DNA from: Tritrichomonas musculus
Lineage: Eukaryota > Parabasalia > Tritrichomonadida > Tritrichomonadidae
NCBI GenBank assembly: GCA_039105265.1
Contig: JAPFFF010000004.1
Coordinates: forward strand, 1,736,001 to 1,800,000
Reading direction: 5' to 3'
DNA: 64,000 bases
The position numbers were made by a program, and so were the translations under genes. A model generated the notes under the pieces. It did not search any database. It was not told where the DNA came from and saw only the letters and a program-made list of their open reading frames with translations. Of the stretch, positions 50,055 through 59,505 are shown in pieces; the stretch's first letter is position 1; each line of letters opens with the position of its first letter.

Positions 50055-52420
50055 ACGTCTGTTTAAAACAAAGGGAGTCAATTCAAAAACTAGTTAGTAA
50101 ATTTGAGAAAATAAAATATTCAAAATTTTTAGAAAAAAAAGCTTAATATTTTGATATTTATTTTATAAAAATTTGTAAAATTTGTTTATTTAATTAGAAT
50201 ATTGAATAAATATGTTCCTTTTGAAGTAAAAATCACTTTTTTGTTTTCTTCTCCAAATATGATGTTATATTTTTAGCATTTCCAGCAAACTTTCACTCGT
50301 AGGCCTTTTAAAATATACAAAAGATAATTGTTAAAAAAATAAAAAGTATTTTAAGTCTGTTTATTTCTTTATTTTTGCAAATGCATATCTCAATTCCATC
50401 TTTTTATAAATTTTTTAAAATCAGATTTATAAATTATAAATAAAACGCATTTTTTAAAAATTTTGACTTGTTTAAAAACGATTTGCGAAAAAAAAATATT
50501 TGATGATAAATTATAGATGAAATTTAATAATTGTAAAAATTAATATAAATATAAAATAATAAAAGAAATTAATCTAATAATAAAATATTTAGTAATGAAT
50601 TATGACTCCGGGAGCCGTTTCGTGATAAATTTCAGGAAAATCTTGTAAAATTACTTCTGTGCCAGATTTCAACCATTCTGTGATACTTGCCACTGTATAT
50701 TTAGGTATTTGTTCGATACTTTGAAAAGCATAATTGTAAAAATTTGATGCAATTTCTAATCTTTTCACTTCTGTTGTCAAAATTTGACCATTTATTGCCA
50801 CACCTCGTTCAACAGGAACTGTATCATTTGCATTCGAGGTTCTAACAAATCTGTTTTGAATAACTTTGTTTATGTTGAATGGAAATATTCCAGTAGCATA
50901 GAAAGCTGAAGCACAGTTCAGTGGAGTAGCAACTTGTGACCATGCATTAATAATTGCAGAAACAATAAGTATTCGATTTTTTGCTGCATCTGTCGTTTGA
51001 GAATTTATTATATCTTGGATAAAAGCTGGTGGAGCATCTATGTATTGGCGAATGCGTTGCTTCATTGGTGCAGCGAGACCAACGTCAAATGGCTGCACAA
51101 CGTGCGTAGTATGGGCAGGAAGTATTAAAACATTAATTCTAAATTGAGCAAAATATTCAATAGCTATTGAATTTAAACGAGATTTGTGACCATCTAAAAT
51201 GAGCCAAATATCTTCAGAAATTTTATTTTGAATTCTATATAATGATATTTCATGACAAAAATATATAGCAAATGCTAAAAATAAGCGACTTGTAATCCAG
51301 CCACTAGATGATGAACAAAAATATGCGTGGCTTTTTAAAAATTCTAAATCTCCGGGAAATTTCTTAAGATTAGGCAGAATAATAAACGGTCGCAAAACTT
51401 TTGTACCTGATGCGTTAAAACAACAAAATGCTGTAAAATGAGACTTAATTATATGGGAATATTTAATTGGGTGCTTTCCATCAGGTACAATCACTTTTCC
51501 TTTCCCATTAAATGAAGACGCAGTCTCATCAGCATTAAAGATAACATTTGGATTTCTTGGTAAATGTGCAATTAAATTATTATAAAATTGTAATAAAACA
51601 TTGCTATGGCAGTACTTATCTCTTATCTCTTCTAATTTTGCCGGAGTTTTTATTGAAAAATTGTTCCGGGCTAAAAATTGAATGAACCATGATCGTTCGA
51701 TTTCAATATCCTCTGAATTTAAGATTTCAATAGCAATTTTTCGAAGGTTCAAGCTTTTAGCTATTTGATAATTTTTCCATAAATAGTCACCATTTATCTT
51801 TTCAAGAACTGTAACAGCTTCAAACATTGTTATAGCACGGTTCATATCAGCTCTTTCCTCTAGTTCTTTTTTAAACATACGTACTTGAACGTCACCAACT
51901 AATGGGGGACGCCCTGTTGTTTTCCCAATGATAAATTTTCGTCCCATTAATGTCCACATGAGCATTGTATGTAAGGTTTTCGGAAACTTGAGCTGAGGTA
52001 TTTGTTGGATTATTTCTTCGTAAGTTAAACCCTGCCCCTTTAGTAATATGACCATTATCTGTTTAGTATCAAATGCATCTAGCTCTTCGGGTGTGAATTC
52101 AATCATCTCTTCTATTATAATTATTAAGTGAAAATCATTTCACATCATAAGGCTTTCAAAAAGCACTTTTTTGATCGTAAAAAAGCATTCAAATAAACGG
52201 AACAAGCTCTGAATTTGCGAATCACATAACTTTTATTTTTCAATTAACTCATTGAAAAATTCATTGACATTTTAGAAAAAAAAATACTGAATTAACTCAT
52301 TAGCGTTTTGAGAAAATTGAGAATTTTGTTTTAATTTTATAATTTTTTATCACAATTTTGAATTTTCATTTAATTTACTACCTAGTTATTGAATTTACTA
52401 ACTTGTTTTTTATCAGACGT
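50055..52420 (-). mobile_element. Pogo-like element, complete
   Basis: Left end ACGTCTGTTTAAAACAA and right end TTGTTTTTTATCAGACGT are inverse complements with small differences, bordered by TA (50053-50054 and 52421-52422). Further inside, a TAGTTAGTAAATT-like repeat occurs at both ends. 2366 bp carrying one intact transposase. Nested in the composite element. Confidence 0.8.
50589..52106 (-). CDS. Pogo/Tigger-like transposase (DDE_1), intact, 505 aa
   Basis: The N-terminal 130 residues include a Psq-type HTH (LTYEEIIQQIPQLKFPKTLH) and a second DNA-binding region. The DDE_1 catalytic core has FNADETASSF (first Asp), LILDGHKSR (second Asp) and HTTHVVQPFDVGL (third Asp), with 35 residues between the last two. 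That spacing falls in the pogo/Tigger range. No break over 505 codons. Because the gene is intact and has its own ends, it could still be active and could drive related MITEs. Confidence 0.9.
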   Translation of the reverse strand: MIEFTPEELDAFDTKQIMVILLKGQGLTYEEIIQQIPQLKFPKTLHTMLMWTLMGRKFIIGKTTGRPPLVGDVQVRMFKKELEERADMNRAITMFEAVTVLEKINGDYLWKNYQIAKSLNLRKIAIEILNSEDIEIERSWFIQFLARNNFSIKTPAKLEEIRDKYCHSNVLLQFYNNLIAHLPRNPNVIFNADETASSFNGKGKVIVPDGKHPIKYSHIIKSHFTAFCCFNASGTKVLRPFIILPNLKKFPGDLEFLKSHAYFCSSSSGWITSRLFLAFAIYFCHEISLYRIQNKISEDIWLILDGHKSRLNSIAIEYFAQFRINVLILPAHTTHVVQPFDVGLAAPMKQRIRQYIDAPPAFIQDIINSQTTDAAKNRILIVSAIINAWSQVATPLNCASAFYATGIFPFNINKVIQNRFVRTSNANDTVPVERGVAINGQILTTEVKRLEIASNFYNYAFQSIEQIPKYTVASITEWLKSGTEVILQDFPEIYHETAPGVIIHY

Positions 52421-52561
52421 TACTACAAATCAAAAAATCGTTATTTTACGAAAAAAGACGTTAAAAAGACGTTTATAGTATTTGTGATGTAAAAAAAATA
52501 AGGCCTATTAAATATAGTCATATGCGAATTTAATTTTTAGCCTAATTGAATATTCGACATG

Positions 52562-53155
52562 ATCGATGGTTGTGGATCTCATTTGGCGAGAATCTTTAAC
52601 ATTATTGCTTGGGTAGAGATATTATTTCAGATATAATAGCGGTAACAGTCGTTTTCAATCGGTTAGTCGAGTTTGTTAGAATATCAGAATAATCGATGGT
52701 TGTGGATCTCATTTGGCGAGAATCTTTAACATTATTGCTTGGGTAGAGATATTATTTCAGATATAATAGCGGTAACAGTCGTTTTCAATCGGTTAGTCGA
52801 GTTTGTTAGAATATCAGAATAATCGATGGTTGTGGATCTCATTTGGCGAGAATCTTTAACATTATTGCTTGGGTAGAGATATTATTTCAGATATAATAGC
52901 GGTAACAGTCGTTTTCAATCGGTTAGTCGAGTTTGTTAGAATATCAGAATAATCGATGGTTGTGGATCTCATTTGGCGAGAATCTTTAACATTATTGCTT
53001 GGGTAGAGATATTATTTCAGATATAATAGCGGTAACAGTCGTTTTCAATCGGTTAGTCGAGTTTGTTAGAATATCAGAATAATCGATGGTTGTGGATCTC
53101 ATTTGGCGAGAATCTTTAACATTATTGCTTGGGTAGAGATATTATTTCAGATATC
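52562..53155 (+). repeat. Right 130-bp tandem array, about 4.6 units
   Basis: ATCGATGGTTGTGG recurs at 52562, 52692, 52822, 52952 and 53082, exactly 130 bp apart. The last unit passes into the unique part of the inverted end. Units look identical by eye. The unit is the inverse complement of that in the left array, which has about two copies. Confidence 0.9.
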
Positions 53156-53372
53156 ATTACGTAATTGGCTGTTATTAATTTATTAATCGAGTTTGGTATC
53201 TTTTATATCTTTTTTATATTTTATTTATTTTATTTTCCCTTCTTTGAATTTTTGAATTCATTGAATTTTTTGATATGCGTTTATTTCTCTAAAATAAAAT
53301 CCTTTCAAAATTGAGAGCCTTCAGAAAATTGAATACTTACTAGCAGTATAATAGGAAAGTACCCTATTATCA

Positions 53373-53769
53373 TTATTGATCATATCAAATTTAATTTTAT
53401 TTTTATATTATTGATCAATAATTTTATGAATGTCATTTCTTATATCAACGATATCATTCCTATTATATATTTTTGCTCTTGTTTACTTTGGAAGTATTTG
53501 ATGCAAATGATTTTATTCACGCATATAAGAAAAAAAAAACAAATTTTCTTGATTTTCAAGTAAGTCATATTAAACTCAATTTTTTTTTTAGCATGTAAAA
53601 TGTGTTTTTTCTCAATTTTTCAAATAAATTCTTTCAAAAAATAATTTTAGGCGCTAACTTTAATTATTTGTAATTATTTCATATCTTTCAAAATTTCAAA
53701 TAAATAAAAAAATAAAGTATTGAAAAAATAAAATTTCATCAACTTTTTCTGTATAAATTATGTTCACTG
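53373..53769. other. Flank right of the composite element
   Basis: AT-rich, non-coding, with no ends or repeats recognised apart from the CTATTATCA duplication at its left edge. It leads into the Tc1 relic. Confidence 0.4.
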
Positions 53770-55080
53770 TGATCTTCTCCCCAACGCCCATTAAGGCTTT
53801 CTCCATTAGACCTCTTAGTTTAGAAAGGTGGCCGTTAATTTATTTGTCTCAAAGTTCGTTATAATTCTATCCAATTTTATTATCTCCTCTCAAACTTTGT
53901 TAGGATTTTGAGAGAAAAATTAAATTTGTAATTTGTAAGAAGCATTCAAAACATAAGGAAGTTTGAAATAAAATAACGAACTTTGAGACAAATAAATTAA
54001 CGGCCACCTTTCTTAACTAAGAGGTCTATTGTAACGAGCACATACAATGCATCTGGCACGCAAAGATGAATAATAATTTTCTATTAACTCAGAAGGAATT
54101 GCATTCCATTCATTTGCTAATCTGTCAAAAAGTACATCAGCTGTTTTAAAGAATGAATTCTCACACTTATTCCGTTTTTGATTAATAAATCGCAATAAGT
54201 GTGAGAATTCATTCTTTTAGGGCATCTTAAAAGTTTAGTTTTGAAACCGTTTATTCCAATTCCCGCCCACACCATGACGCTTGTTGCATGTTTGTCATAC
54301 ATATAAAAAGTGCCAGGCGGAAATTGACCTCTATGACGCCAAATACCTCCCTTTTCCATATTGATCATAACCGTAGATTCATCGGTTATGATCAATTTGG
54401 GTTGAGTTGAAGGATTGAAGCTTCAAATATAATTAGAAAAAATCACTCGGTTTTGGAGATGTAAAGCTGTTGATTCTGGTACTGCGATTTTTTTCATGTA
54501 GAATATTTTTTCTTCATTTAAAATTTCTTTTACTTTTGAAGGAGATTTTTCGAAAATTTCTGAAGATTGTTTTAAGGAGGCTTCTGGGTTTTCTTCATAT
54601 GCTTGAATAATTGCAGTTTTGGTTTGGTCTGAAATTGATGGAGGCCTGCCTCGTTTTAATTCCAATTTTGGTATATTTAAATATCTTTTTATGAAACTTC
54701 TGATCGATGATTCTGGGATGAGGGTAAGCTTTGATATCAATGTCCATTTTGGTCCTAACTTGTCAAAAAAACGAATAATGATTTTCTTTTTACATGATCT
54801 TTGCCAATATCTCCAATAAAAATAGTATTAGATTTCTTCAAACCAAAATATCCTTCTGCGACCTCGTTTAGGCATGGACTATATGGAACAATTGTCAACA
54901 AGGCTAATTTTGAGATCAGTATTTCATTCTCAGCATCTTCTGAACAATGCATAGGACAATTGTCTTCAATAACGATTGTTTCAGTGTCTTTATTCCTTTA
55001 AATGCTTGAAAATCAGCAGATAATTGGCTTTGGTGTACTTGATTTTGCAAAGCTCTTAATAAAGCTTTAGGCGTCGACAT
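53770..55080 (-). pseudogene. Tc1-like transposase relic, scrambled, split by a MITE
   Basis: Minus-strand pieces of a Tc1-type (DDE_3) transposase. From the 5' side: 54755-55080 carries the second half of the core (DNCPMHCSEDAENE, then PYSPCLNEVAEGYFGLKKS with the final Glu). 54423-54740 carries an HTH (GRPPSISDQTKTAI). 54117-54395 carries the first Asp region (ITDESTVMINMEKGGIWRHRG). 54030-54195 plus 53770-53806 carries the C-terminus (WNAIPSELIENYYSSLRARC, then GESLNGRW). The catalytic middle lies upstream of the HTH, so this is either two partial copies or a rearranged one. Many frames are broken. Confidence 0.75.
53809..54026. mobile_element. MITE inside the Tc1 relic, TA duplication
   Basis: 218 bp with long inverted ends of about 50 bp (GACCTCTTAGTTTAGAAAGG; near-exact mirror ending at 54026). 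TA on both sides. It interrupts the Tc1 C-terminal codons exactly: on the minus strand the reading RARCIVCARYN resumes as GESLNGRW once element plus one TA are set aside. A non-autonomous Tc1/mariner-type element. Confidence 0.85.
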
Positions 55081-55259
55081 ATTGATTTTTTCCTTCTATT
55101 TTAGATAATGTTTATTATACCAAAAAATTGAAATAAAAATTTTAACTTTTTGAATTCATCGCCGACCAAAATGCATTTTTTCTCTCAATTTCAAAAAAAC
55201 GGTCTCGCCGACCAAGTTGCAATTTTATTTTGTTGAATTGGTAGGAAAGTACATCTTCA

Positions 55260-55262
55260 TTT

Positions 55263-55301
<39 letters not shown>
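55260..55301. repeat. Perfect T-run followed by A-run
   Basis: About 23 T directly followed by about 19 A, a homopolymer palindrome. The length is likely to be unstable in replication and in sequencing. Confidence 0.85.
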
Positions 55302-55373
55302 TGAATAACGAGTTGGAACATAAAAAAACGCTTTTTCATCATTTTTATCTAAATGTGATAAATTGTATACTGA

Positions 55374-55849
55374 TAGACTTGTTATTCTCCGATTCTCGAG
55401 ATCGATAATTGCTTGACTTTTTGATATCGATACATAAATATACACAGATTCTCGAGATCGATTTCAGAGATCGAGAATTTTTTTTCTCAGCTTTTGATAT
55501 CAGAATTTTCAATTAAACTTTTTGATAAATATATGATCGTAATTCATTCTCGAATATTTCATAAAAAGAATGTATTTTTTGATTTTAATCTTACAATAAA
55601 CATCAATGCATTATATTAATTTTTTTTAAATATTATAAAATCACAAATACCAATTATAAAAAAAGCTAAATCTGTCTGAGATCTCGAGATCTCGGTAATT
55701 GATATCAAGTTTACAATTATTTTTATATCACATTTCATGTCTGATATCTTGATAATCGATAATCTCGATATCAGATTTGTAAACTGATAATCGAGTATCA
55801 GATGTAAAAAAGTGACGTTTTTGATATCGATTCCAAAATAACAAGTCTA
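55374..55849. mobile_element. MITE, 8-bp target duplication, rich in CTCGAGATCG palindromes
   Basis: Ends TAGACTTGTTATT and AATAACAAGTCTA are exact inverse complements. The flanks are the 8-bp direct repeat TATACTGA (55366-55373 and 55850-55857). The 476-bp interior holds many short palindromes such as TCTCGAGATCGAT and GATCTCGAGATC. hAT- or Merlin-type by duplication length. Confidence 0.8.
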
Positions 55850-56099
55850 TATACTGATATTCTGTGAATTTAGTTGAAATAAAAGCCACAACTATTTTTT
55901 CCTGATTTTTAAAAACGAAATCTAATAATCACATTAAAAATATAAAATATTTAAAAAAATTATTAATAATCTCATAAGATATTTGAACGGGAAATTGATT
56001 GCAATTAGGTCGGCGGAAAGGTTTCAAAAGTTACGTTAAAAAAATTGAATGTTTCAGAAAAAGTGAAACAAATTGAGAGGGACTTGCAACTTGGTCGGG

Positions 56100-56522
56100 A
56101 AAAAATTGAAACTTGAATGTCGCGACCTGTAAGTTATGAATAATAATTTTGGATTTACTCAAAACTCTTTTTTGAGAAGAAAATCATGTTTTTATAATTG
56201 TACTATAAATGTAAATGAATATTAAACATGAAAAATAAAAAAAGGATAGAATTCAAGAAAAAATTAGATTATAATTTCAGATAAAGTAAATAAAAAATCA
56301 GTATTGTATTATTATGATGAAATAAAATACATTTGTAATGGAATTTTAAGCTTTTAAAATAACAAAAAAAATTTTAGCAAGATATTTGCAATAATTATCT
56401 TGATCAATAATTTCGGTAGACTTTTTTTTGAACAATTTACTGGACCTTTTACAACGTACGTTAAATTTTTGGACAATTTGCCCGACCTTTTTTATTTTTT
56501 AATATTCTGATAAAAAATAATA
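56100..56522. other. AT-rich spacer
   Basis: No gene or repeat recognised between two MITEs. Confidence 0.4.
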
Positions 56523-56530
56523 GAATATAT

Positions 56531-56629
56531 TATAGCATCTTGATAAGTCCAAATTCCATTTTTTTCTTGGCCTTTTAACAGAAATTTTTCACCAAAAAAA
56601 GTGACATTAGGACTTAACAAGATGCTATA
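56531..56629. mobile_element. 99-bp MITE, 8-bp target duplication
   Basis: Ends TATAGCATCTTGATAAGTCC and GGACTTAACAAGATGCTATA are inverse complements with one mismatch over 20 bp. Flanks GAATATAT at 56523-56530 and 56630-56637. Nearly all of it is ends, so it can only be mobilised in trans. Confidence 0.75.
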
Positions 56630-56911
56630 GAATATATCATAAAAAAAATAAATAAATAAGAAAAAATATAGAAAAATTAAATATTTTTTTTTACTTACCC
56701 TTCTCCCACATAATTTCGTACAAGGGTAATTTTATAAAAGGGTAATTTATATAGAAAAAAGTACGTTTGTTTTTATAATATTACAAGAAAATGATTTATT
56801 TGGGGAAGTTTTTTGAGATCGTGAAATATAAACGAAATATGTTTATATATCCTTATTAAAGAATGATTGTACAAATTTTCATCGAAATTCGTAGTAGTGT
56901 ATAGGTGGCGC

Positions 56912-57282
56912 GTAGGCGGGTCAGATACGAAAATGGTCGAAAATGGCCCTTAAATGGGTAGTTACGAGCTTGGAAACGCGTTTTTCGAAAGTCCCAAAAA
57001 GACCCCCAAATGGGCCTTAAATGACCCGTTTTCAGCACTCCGACGAGGTCACCCCCACCGACGTGACATGTCCATCATGTGTTTCTTGCGTGAATCGCAC
57101 ACTCGGAGGAGCAGTTATGGTGCTCGAAATGTAGGCGGGTCAGATACGAAATTCGTCGAAAATGGCCCTTAAATGGGTAGTTACTGAGAGATCCTCGTTG
57201 TGACAGTTTTGTGACGATTTTCGTGGTGGTTATGCCCGGTAAAGAGTCTCGTGTGTGAGGTGAAATGTAGGCGGGTCAGATA
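56912..57282 (+). repeat. Spaced repeats GTAGGCGGGTCAGATA in the GC-rich island
   Basis: A 54-bp unit opening GTAGGCGGGTCAGATACGAA and closing AAATGGGTAGTTAC occurs at 56912-56965 and 57131-57184. A shorter third copy with only the opening starts at 57267. They precede the open frames and could be regulatory or leftover element ends. Confidence 0.75.
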
Positions 57283-57436
57283 TTGTTTATACCTCATGAG
57301 CGATAAATAGCGGGGTGGGTGCGTGTGGGGTGTTCGTGGATGGATGACTTCGCGAGGGGTGAGATCGTGGATGAAGTGATCTCGTGAGGGGTGTGCACGG
57401 AGATATGCCCATCATGGAGTAGCTTTTTTATCAACC

Positions 57437-57799
57437 ATGAAAGAAATGAACTACGACCAGTCCGTCGAAATCGATGATTCAAACTTAGTCAACTACAACC
57501 ATCTGAGACGATTAGCTCGTATGCTGGGCATCACTACCGATGACATCCGTGAATCATTCTACTCAGCCAAACGTAGACTGGGTATCAATAAGAGGGTCAC
57601 TGAGAAGATATTCAACCAAAACAAGTCCCGTTTCGTGGATGAGTTAGTCAGTATCATTGTCGATAGAGCCCTTGAACTTGGTTACGACAACGATGACACC
57701 AAATTCATGTCCTTCTACAACTTCGCGAAGGGATATCAAGCTGGGAAGCAGTTAGTGGCCCCTCAGCCACCCAAGCATCCACGACCTCTAACCAGGTAA
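57437..57799 (+). CDS. Unknown protein of the GC-rich island, 120 aa
   Basis: Starts at ATG 57437 (MKEMNYDQSVEIDDSN). Mostly helical, with a patch LRRLARMLGITTDDIRESFY that could be an HTH or ribbon-helix-type DNA-binding segment, then RRLGINKRVTEKIFNQNKSR and a Pro-rich end. Codon use is G/C-rich, unlike all surrounding genes. No family recognised. A second open segment in the same frame follows (57857-58138). Confidence 0.5.
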   Translation: MKEMNYDQSVEIDDSNLVNYNHLRRLARMLGITTDDIRESFYSAKRRLGINKRVTEKIFNQNKSRFVDELVSIIVDRALELGYDNDDTKFMSFYNFAKGYQAGKQLVAPQPPKHPRPLTR

Positions 57800-57856
57800 A
57801 TCGATACCGATGTCGGATTCCTCAATCAATTACGTCATCATCTACCACCAGATCCT

Positions 57857-58138
57857 TTGAGTAACCCCTTCGAAGTCCTCAAGCACGAATCCCTGAAGAT
57901 TCGCTTCAATGAACGACTCGGAGTCGAACGCAAACGATTTGAGCAGAAGAAAGCCGATGACGAGTTCTTCAAGCAATTGTATCCACTACCAGATCCTTTG
58001 AGTAACCCCTTCGAATTCAACAAGCATGAATCCCTGAAGAATCGCTTTCGTGAACGGCTCAACAAAGAGAGAACCCAAATCAAGACATCCAAAGCTGCAT
58101 ACAAAGCCATGTTGGAATATCCAATTGAAGCATACTAG
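57857..58138 (+). CDS. Open segment with two tandem PDPLSNPFE units
   Basis: An open stretch with no clear start of its own. Two copies of a 46-residue unit (PDPLSNPFE, then KHESLK, then RFxERL) are encoded about 139 bp apart at the DNA level, near 57845 and 57984. Charged helices, probably oligomerising or repeat-type binding. It lies in the same frame as 57437-57799, so the two may be parts of one gene, or neighbours. Confidence 0.4.
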   Translation: MSNPFEVLKHESLKIRFNERLGVERKRFEQKKADDEFFKQLYPLPDPLSNPFEFNKHESLKNRFRERLNKERTQIKTSKAAYKAMLEYPIEAY

Positions 58139-58144
58139 AGTATA

Positions 58145-59505
58145 AAGTCACTTCACCACACTCACAATTTTCTTGTGTTGAATTGTAAAAATCACATTGA
58201 TTTTCAATGTTATTTTTTCTTGAATTGTTTATTACATCATTTATTACTTTTTTATGATTTTTATTCATGTTTCTATTGAATTGGTGAACTTGATTGTTTA
58301 ATGATACGATTAGTCTATAAAGTGAAGCAATAAAACCGTTATTTTTGGGAGTTTCATCGTTTAGATGGCCGTGTTTACACTCAATTTGATTAGTTGTCGA
58401 CGGCCTTCGATATTGACCCCTTTCAATCATGGAGACTTCTTTCCATCTATTTCTTTGTTCATCTAGGTAAAAAAAATTTTTTTTGTTCTCAAAAGTCAGA
58501 CCAATTTTGTTTAATCTTTTTTCAAGTTGATTCAATTCAGCTTTATTCCGAATTTCGTTAAAAATGATATTACATTTTTCACATAGCATGTCATAGTCTT
58601 TTTGACATCTACATGAAACAAGTTCGCCAGCTTCATAACTATTTTTTTTTTAAACTAACCAATAGATGTCTAAGACAACAAATATGAGTACAGGCATATT
58701 TATTACATGATGCAATGAGTCCACTTCCCTGATCAGATTCAATTGTGAACGTTGAAAGGTCAATTTTAGTCACTTCATAAAAAGTGTCAAAAACCAAATT
58801 GTAAAGTTCTTCATCTTCAACACTTCCAAAACAAAATCCAAGTGGTATTCCTGTGTTATTTGATATTCCTAAAACTATACAGGTAACATAATATTTAATA
58901 ACTTTATATGTGCAATCAAGCATTGTACCGCTTATAATTTTTTTTTTTTTCTAAAATTGATTTTGCGAATGGACTGATATAAATATTATTTGGTATAATA
59001 TTAGTTATTTTTTCAGTAAAATAAAAAAAGATCTCGCTTAAATCTGTTAAATTATAAAACCCTAATGGAAAGTAATTTATAATTGCCTCTGAGGATGGAT
59101 TTAAATTTGGAAAATCTAACTTATATCTAAAAAAAATTTTCTTTCCTCAATTTCTTTCCAATCATCTGTAAACACGTAATTAGTGCCAAAAAAAACATTA
59201 ATTGAAAAATTACGAAGTGGAAAAACCTGAACGATCATGATATATATTGAATCTAGAATTTTGCATTCAAATTTAAACTCTCTGTACTTTTCAGAGATTA
59301 ATGAGACAATTCTATTGGCTCTTGGCTTAATTGGTTTAAAATTTGTGCATTGGTTTAAAAATATCGCAAGTGATTTGAAATCCCAAATTGGTGTCCACGA
59401 TGGCGTTATATCCAGTTTGGCTAATTGCTCTGAACCTTTTACTTTTCTGAATGGAAGCGCCTTTGTAGTAAATTTGGCATCATCTGGATAGTTAAAGTCG
59501 AACAT
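58145..59505 (-). pseudogene. MULE transposase relic 1
   Basis: Minus-strand pieces: 59116-59505 (N-terminal part), 58639-58923 (catalytic core: LDCTYKVIKYYVTCIVLGIS, then PLGFCFGSVEDEELY and TIESDQGSGLIASCN, HICCLRHLL) and 58145-58589 (C-terminal part with ELVSCRCQKDYD upstream and CEKC). This is the MULE/FAR1 DDE pattern with the first Asp in LDCTY and the second in ESDQG. Frames shift between the pieces, so it is not active. MULEs are abundant in trichomonads. Own ends not identified. Confidence 0.75.

Larger units (their letters stand above)
43717..53363. mobile_element. 9.65-kb composite DNA transposon with long TIRs and 130-bp arrays
   Basis: The outer ends (GTACTTTCCTATTATAC at 43717; its inverse complement plus one base ending at 53363) begin inverted repeats that match for about 200 bp with only a few differences, then pass into inverted tandem arrays of a 130-bp unit. 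The flanks are a perfect 9-bp direct repeat CTATTATCA (43708-43716 and 53364-53372). Inside are three TA-flanked insertions (45084-46715, 46928-48093 and 50055-52420) and a Merlin/IS1016-like transposase gene at 48478-49416. Without the insertions the element is about 4.48 kb. Merlin-type transposases make 8-9 bp duplications and MULEs 9-10 bp. No MULE gene is inside, so a Merlin-type origin is the best inference. Confidence 0.8.
55160..56099. repeat. Inverted-repeat element with CCGACC termini
   Basis: Both ends carry two copies of a CCGACCAAGTTGCAA-type motif in opposite orientation: left at about 55160 and 55207, right near 56010 and 56085-56099 as TTGCAACTTGGTCGG. CTCTCAATTT accompanies the outer copy on both sides. 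No clear target duplication. It contains a T/A tract and the nested element at 55374. Probably a non-autonomous transposon. Confidence 0.45.
56880..58140 (+). other. GC-rich island of unknown origin
   Basis: From about 56880 to 58140 base composition shifts abruptly to a much higher G+C than the AT-rich DNA on both sides. It starts with repeats of GTAGGCGGGTCAGATACGAA and continues into two open segments (57437-57799 and 57857-58138). The right edge meets the MULE relic near 58145. No known transposon ends or duplications were seen. Candidates: a fragment of a foreign or selfish element, or a recently acquired gene. Confidence 0.6.

Noticed and set aside
52562-53155. Possible CRISPR-like array
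   Set aside because: The 130-bp units are contiguous and nearly identical, with no variable spacers, and sit inside a eukaryotic transposon end.
55142-55408. Two overlapping short frames with poly-Phe and poly-Lys
   Set aside because: They are produced by the T/A homopolymer tract; no real coding signal.
56856-57482. Short frames on both strands at the left of the GC-rich island
   Set aside because: Higher G+C makes stop codons rarer; the frames run across the 54-bp repeats in different phases and show no conserved pattern.
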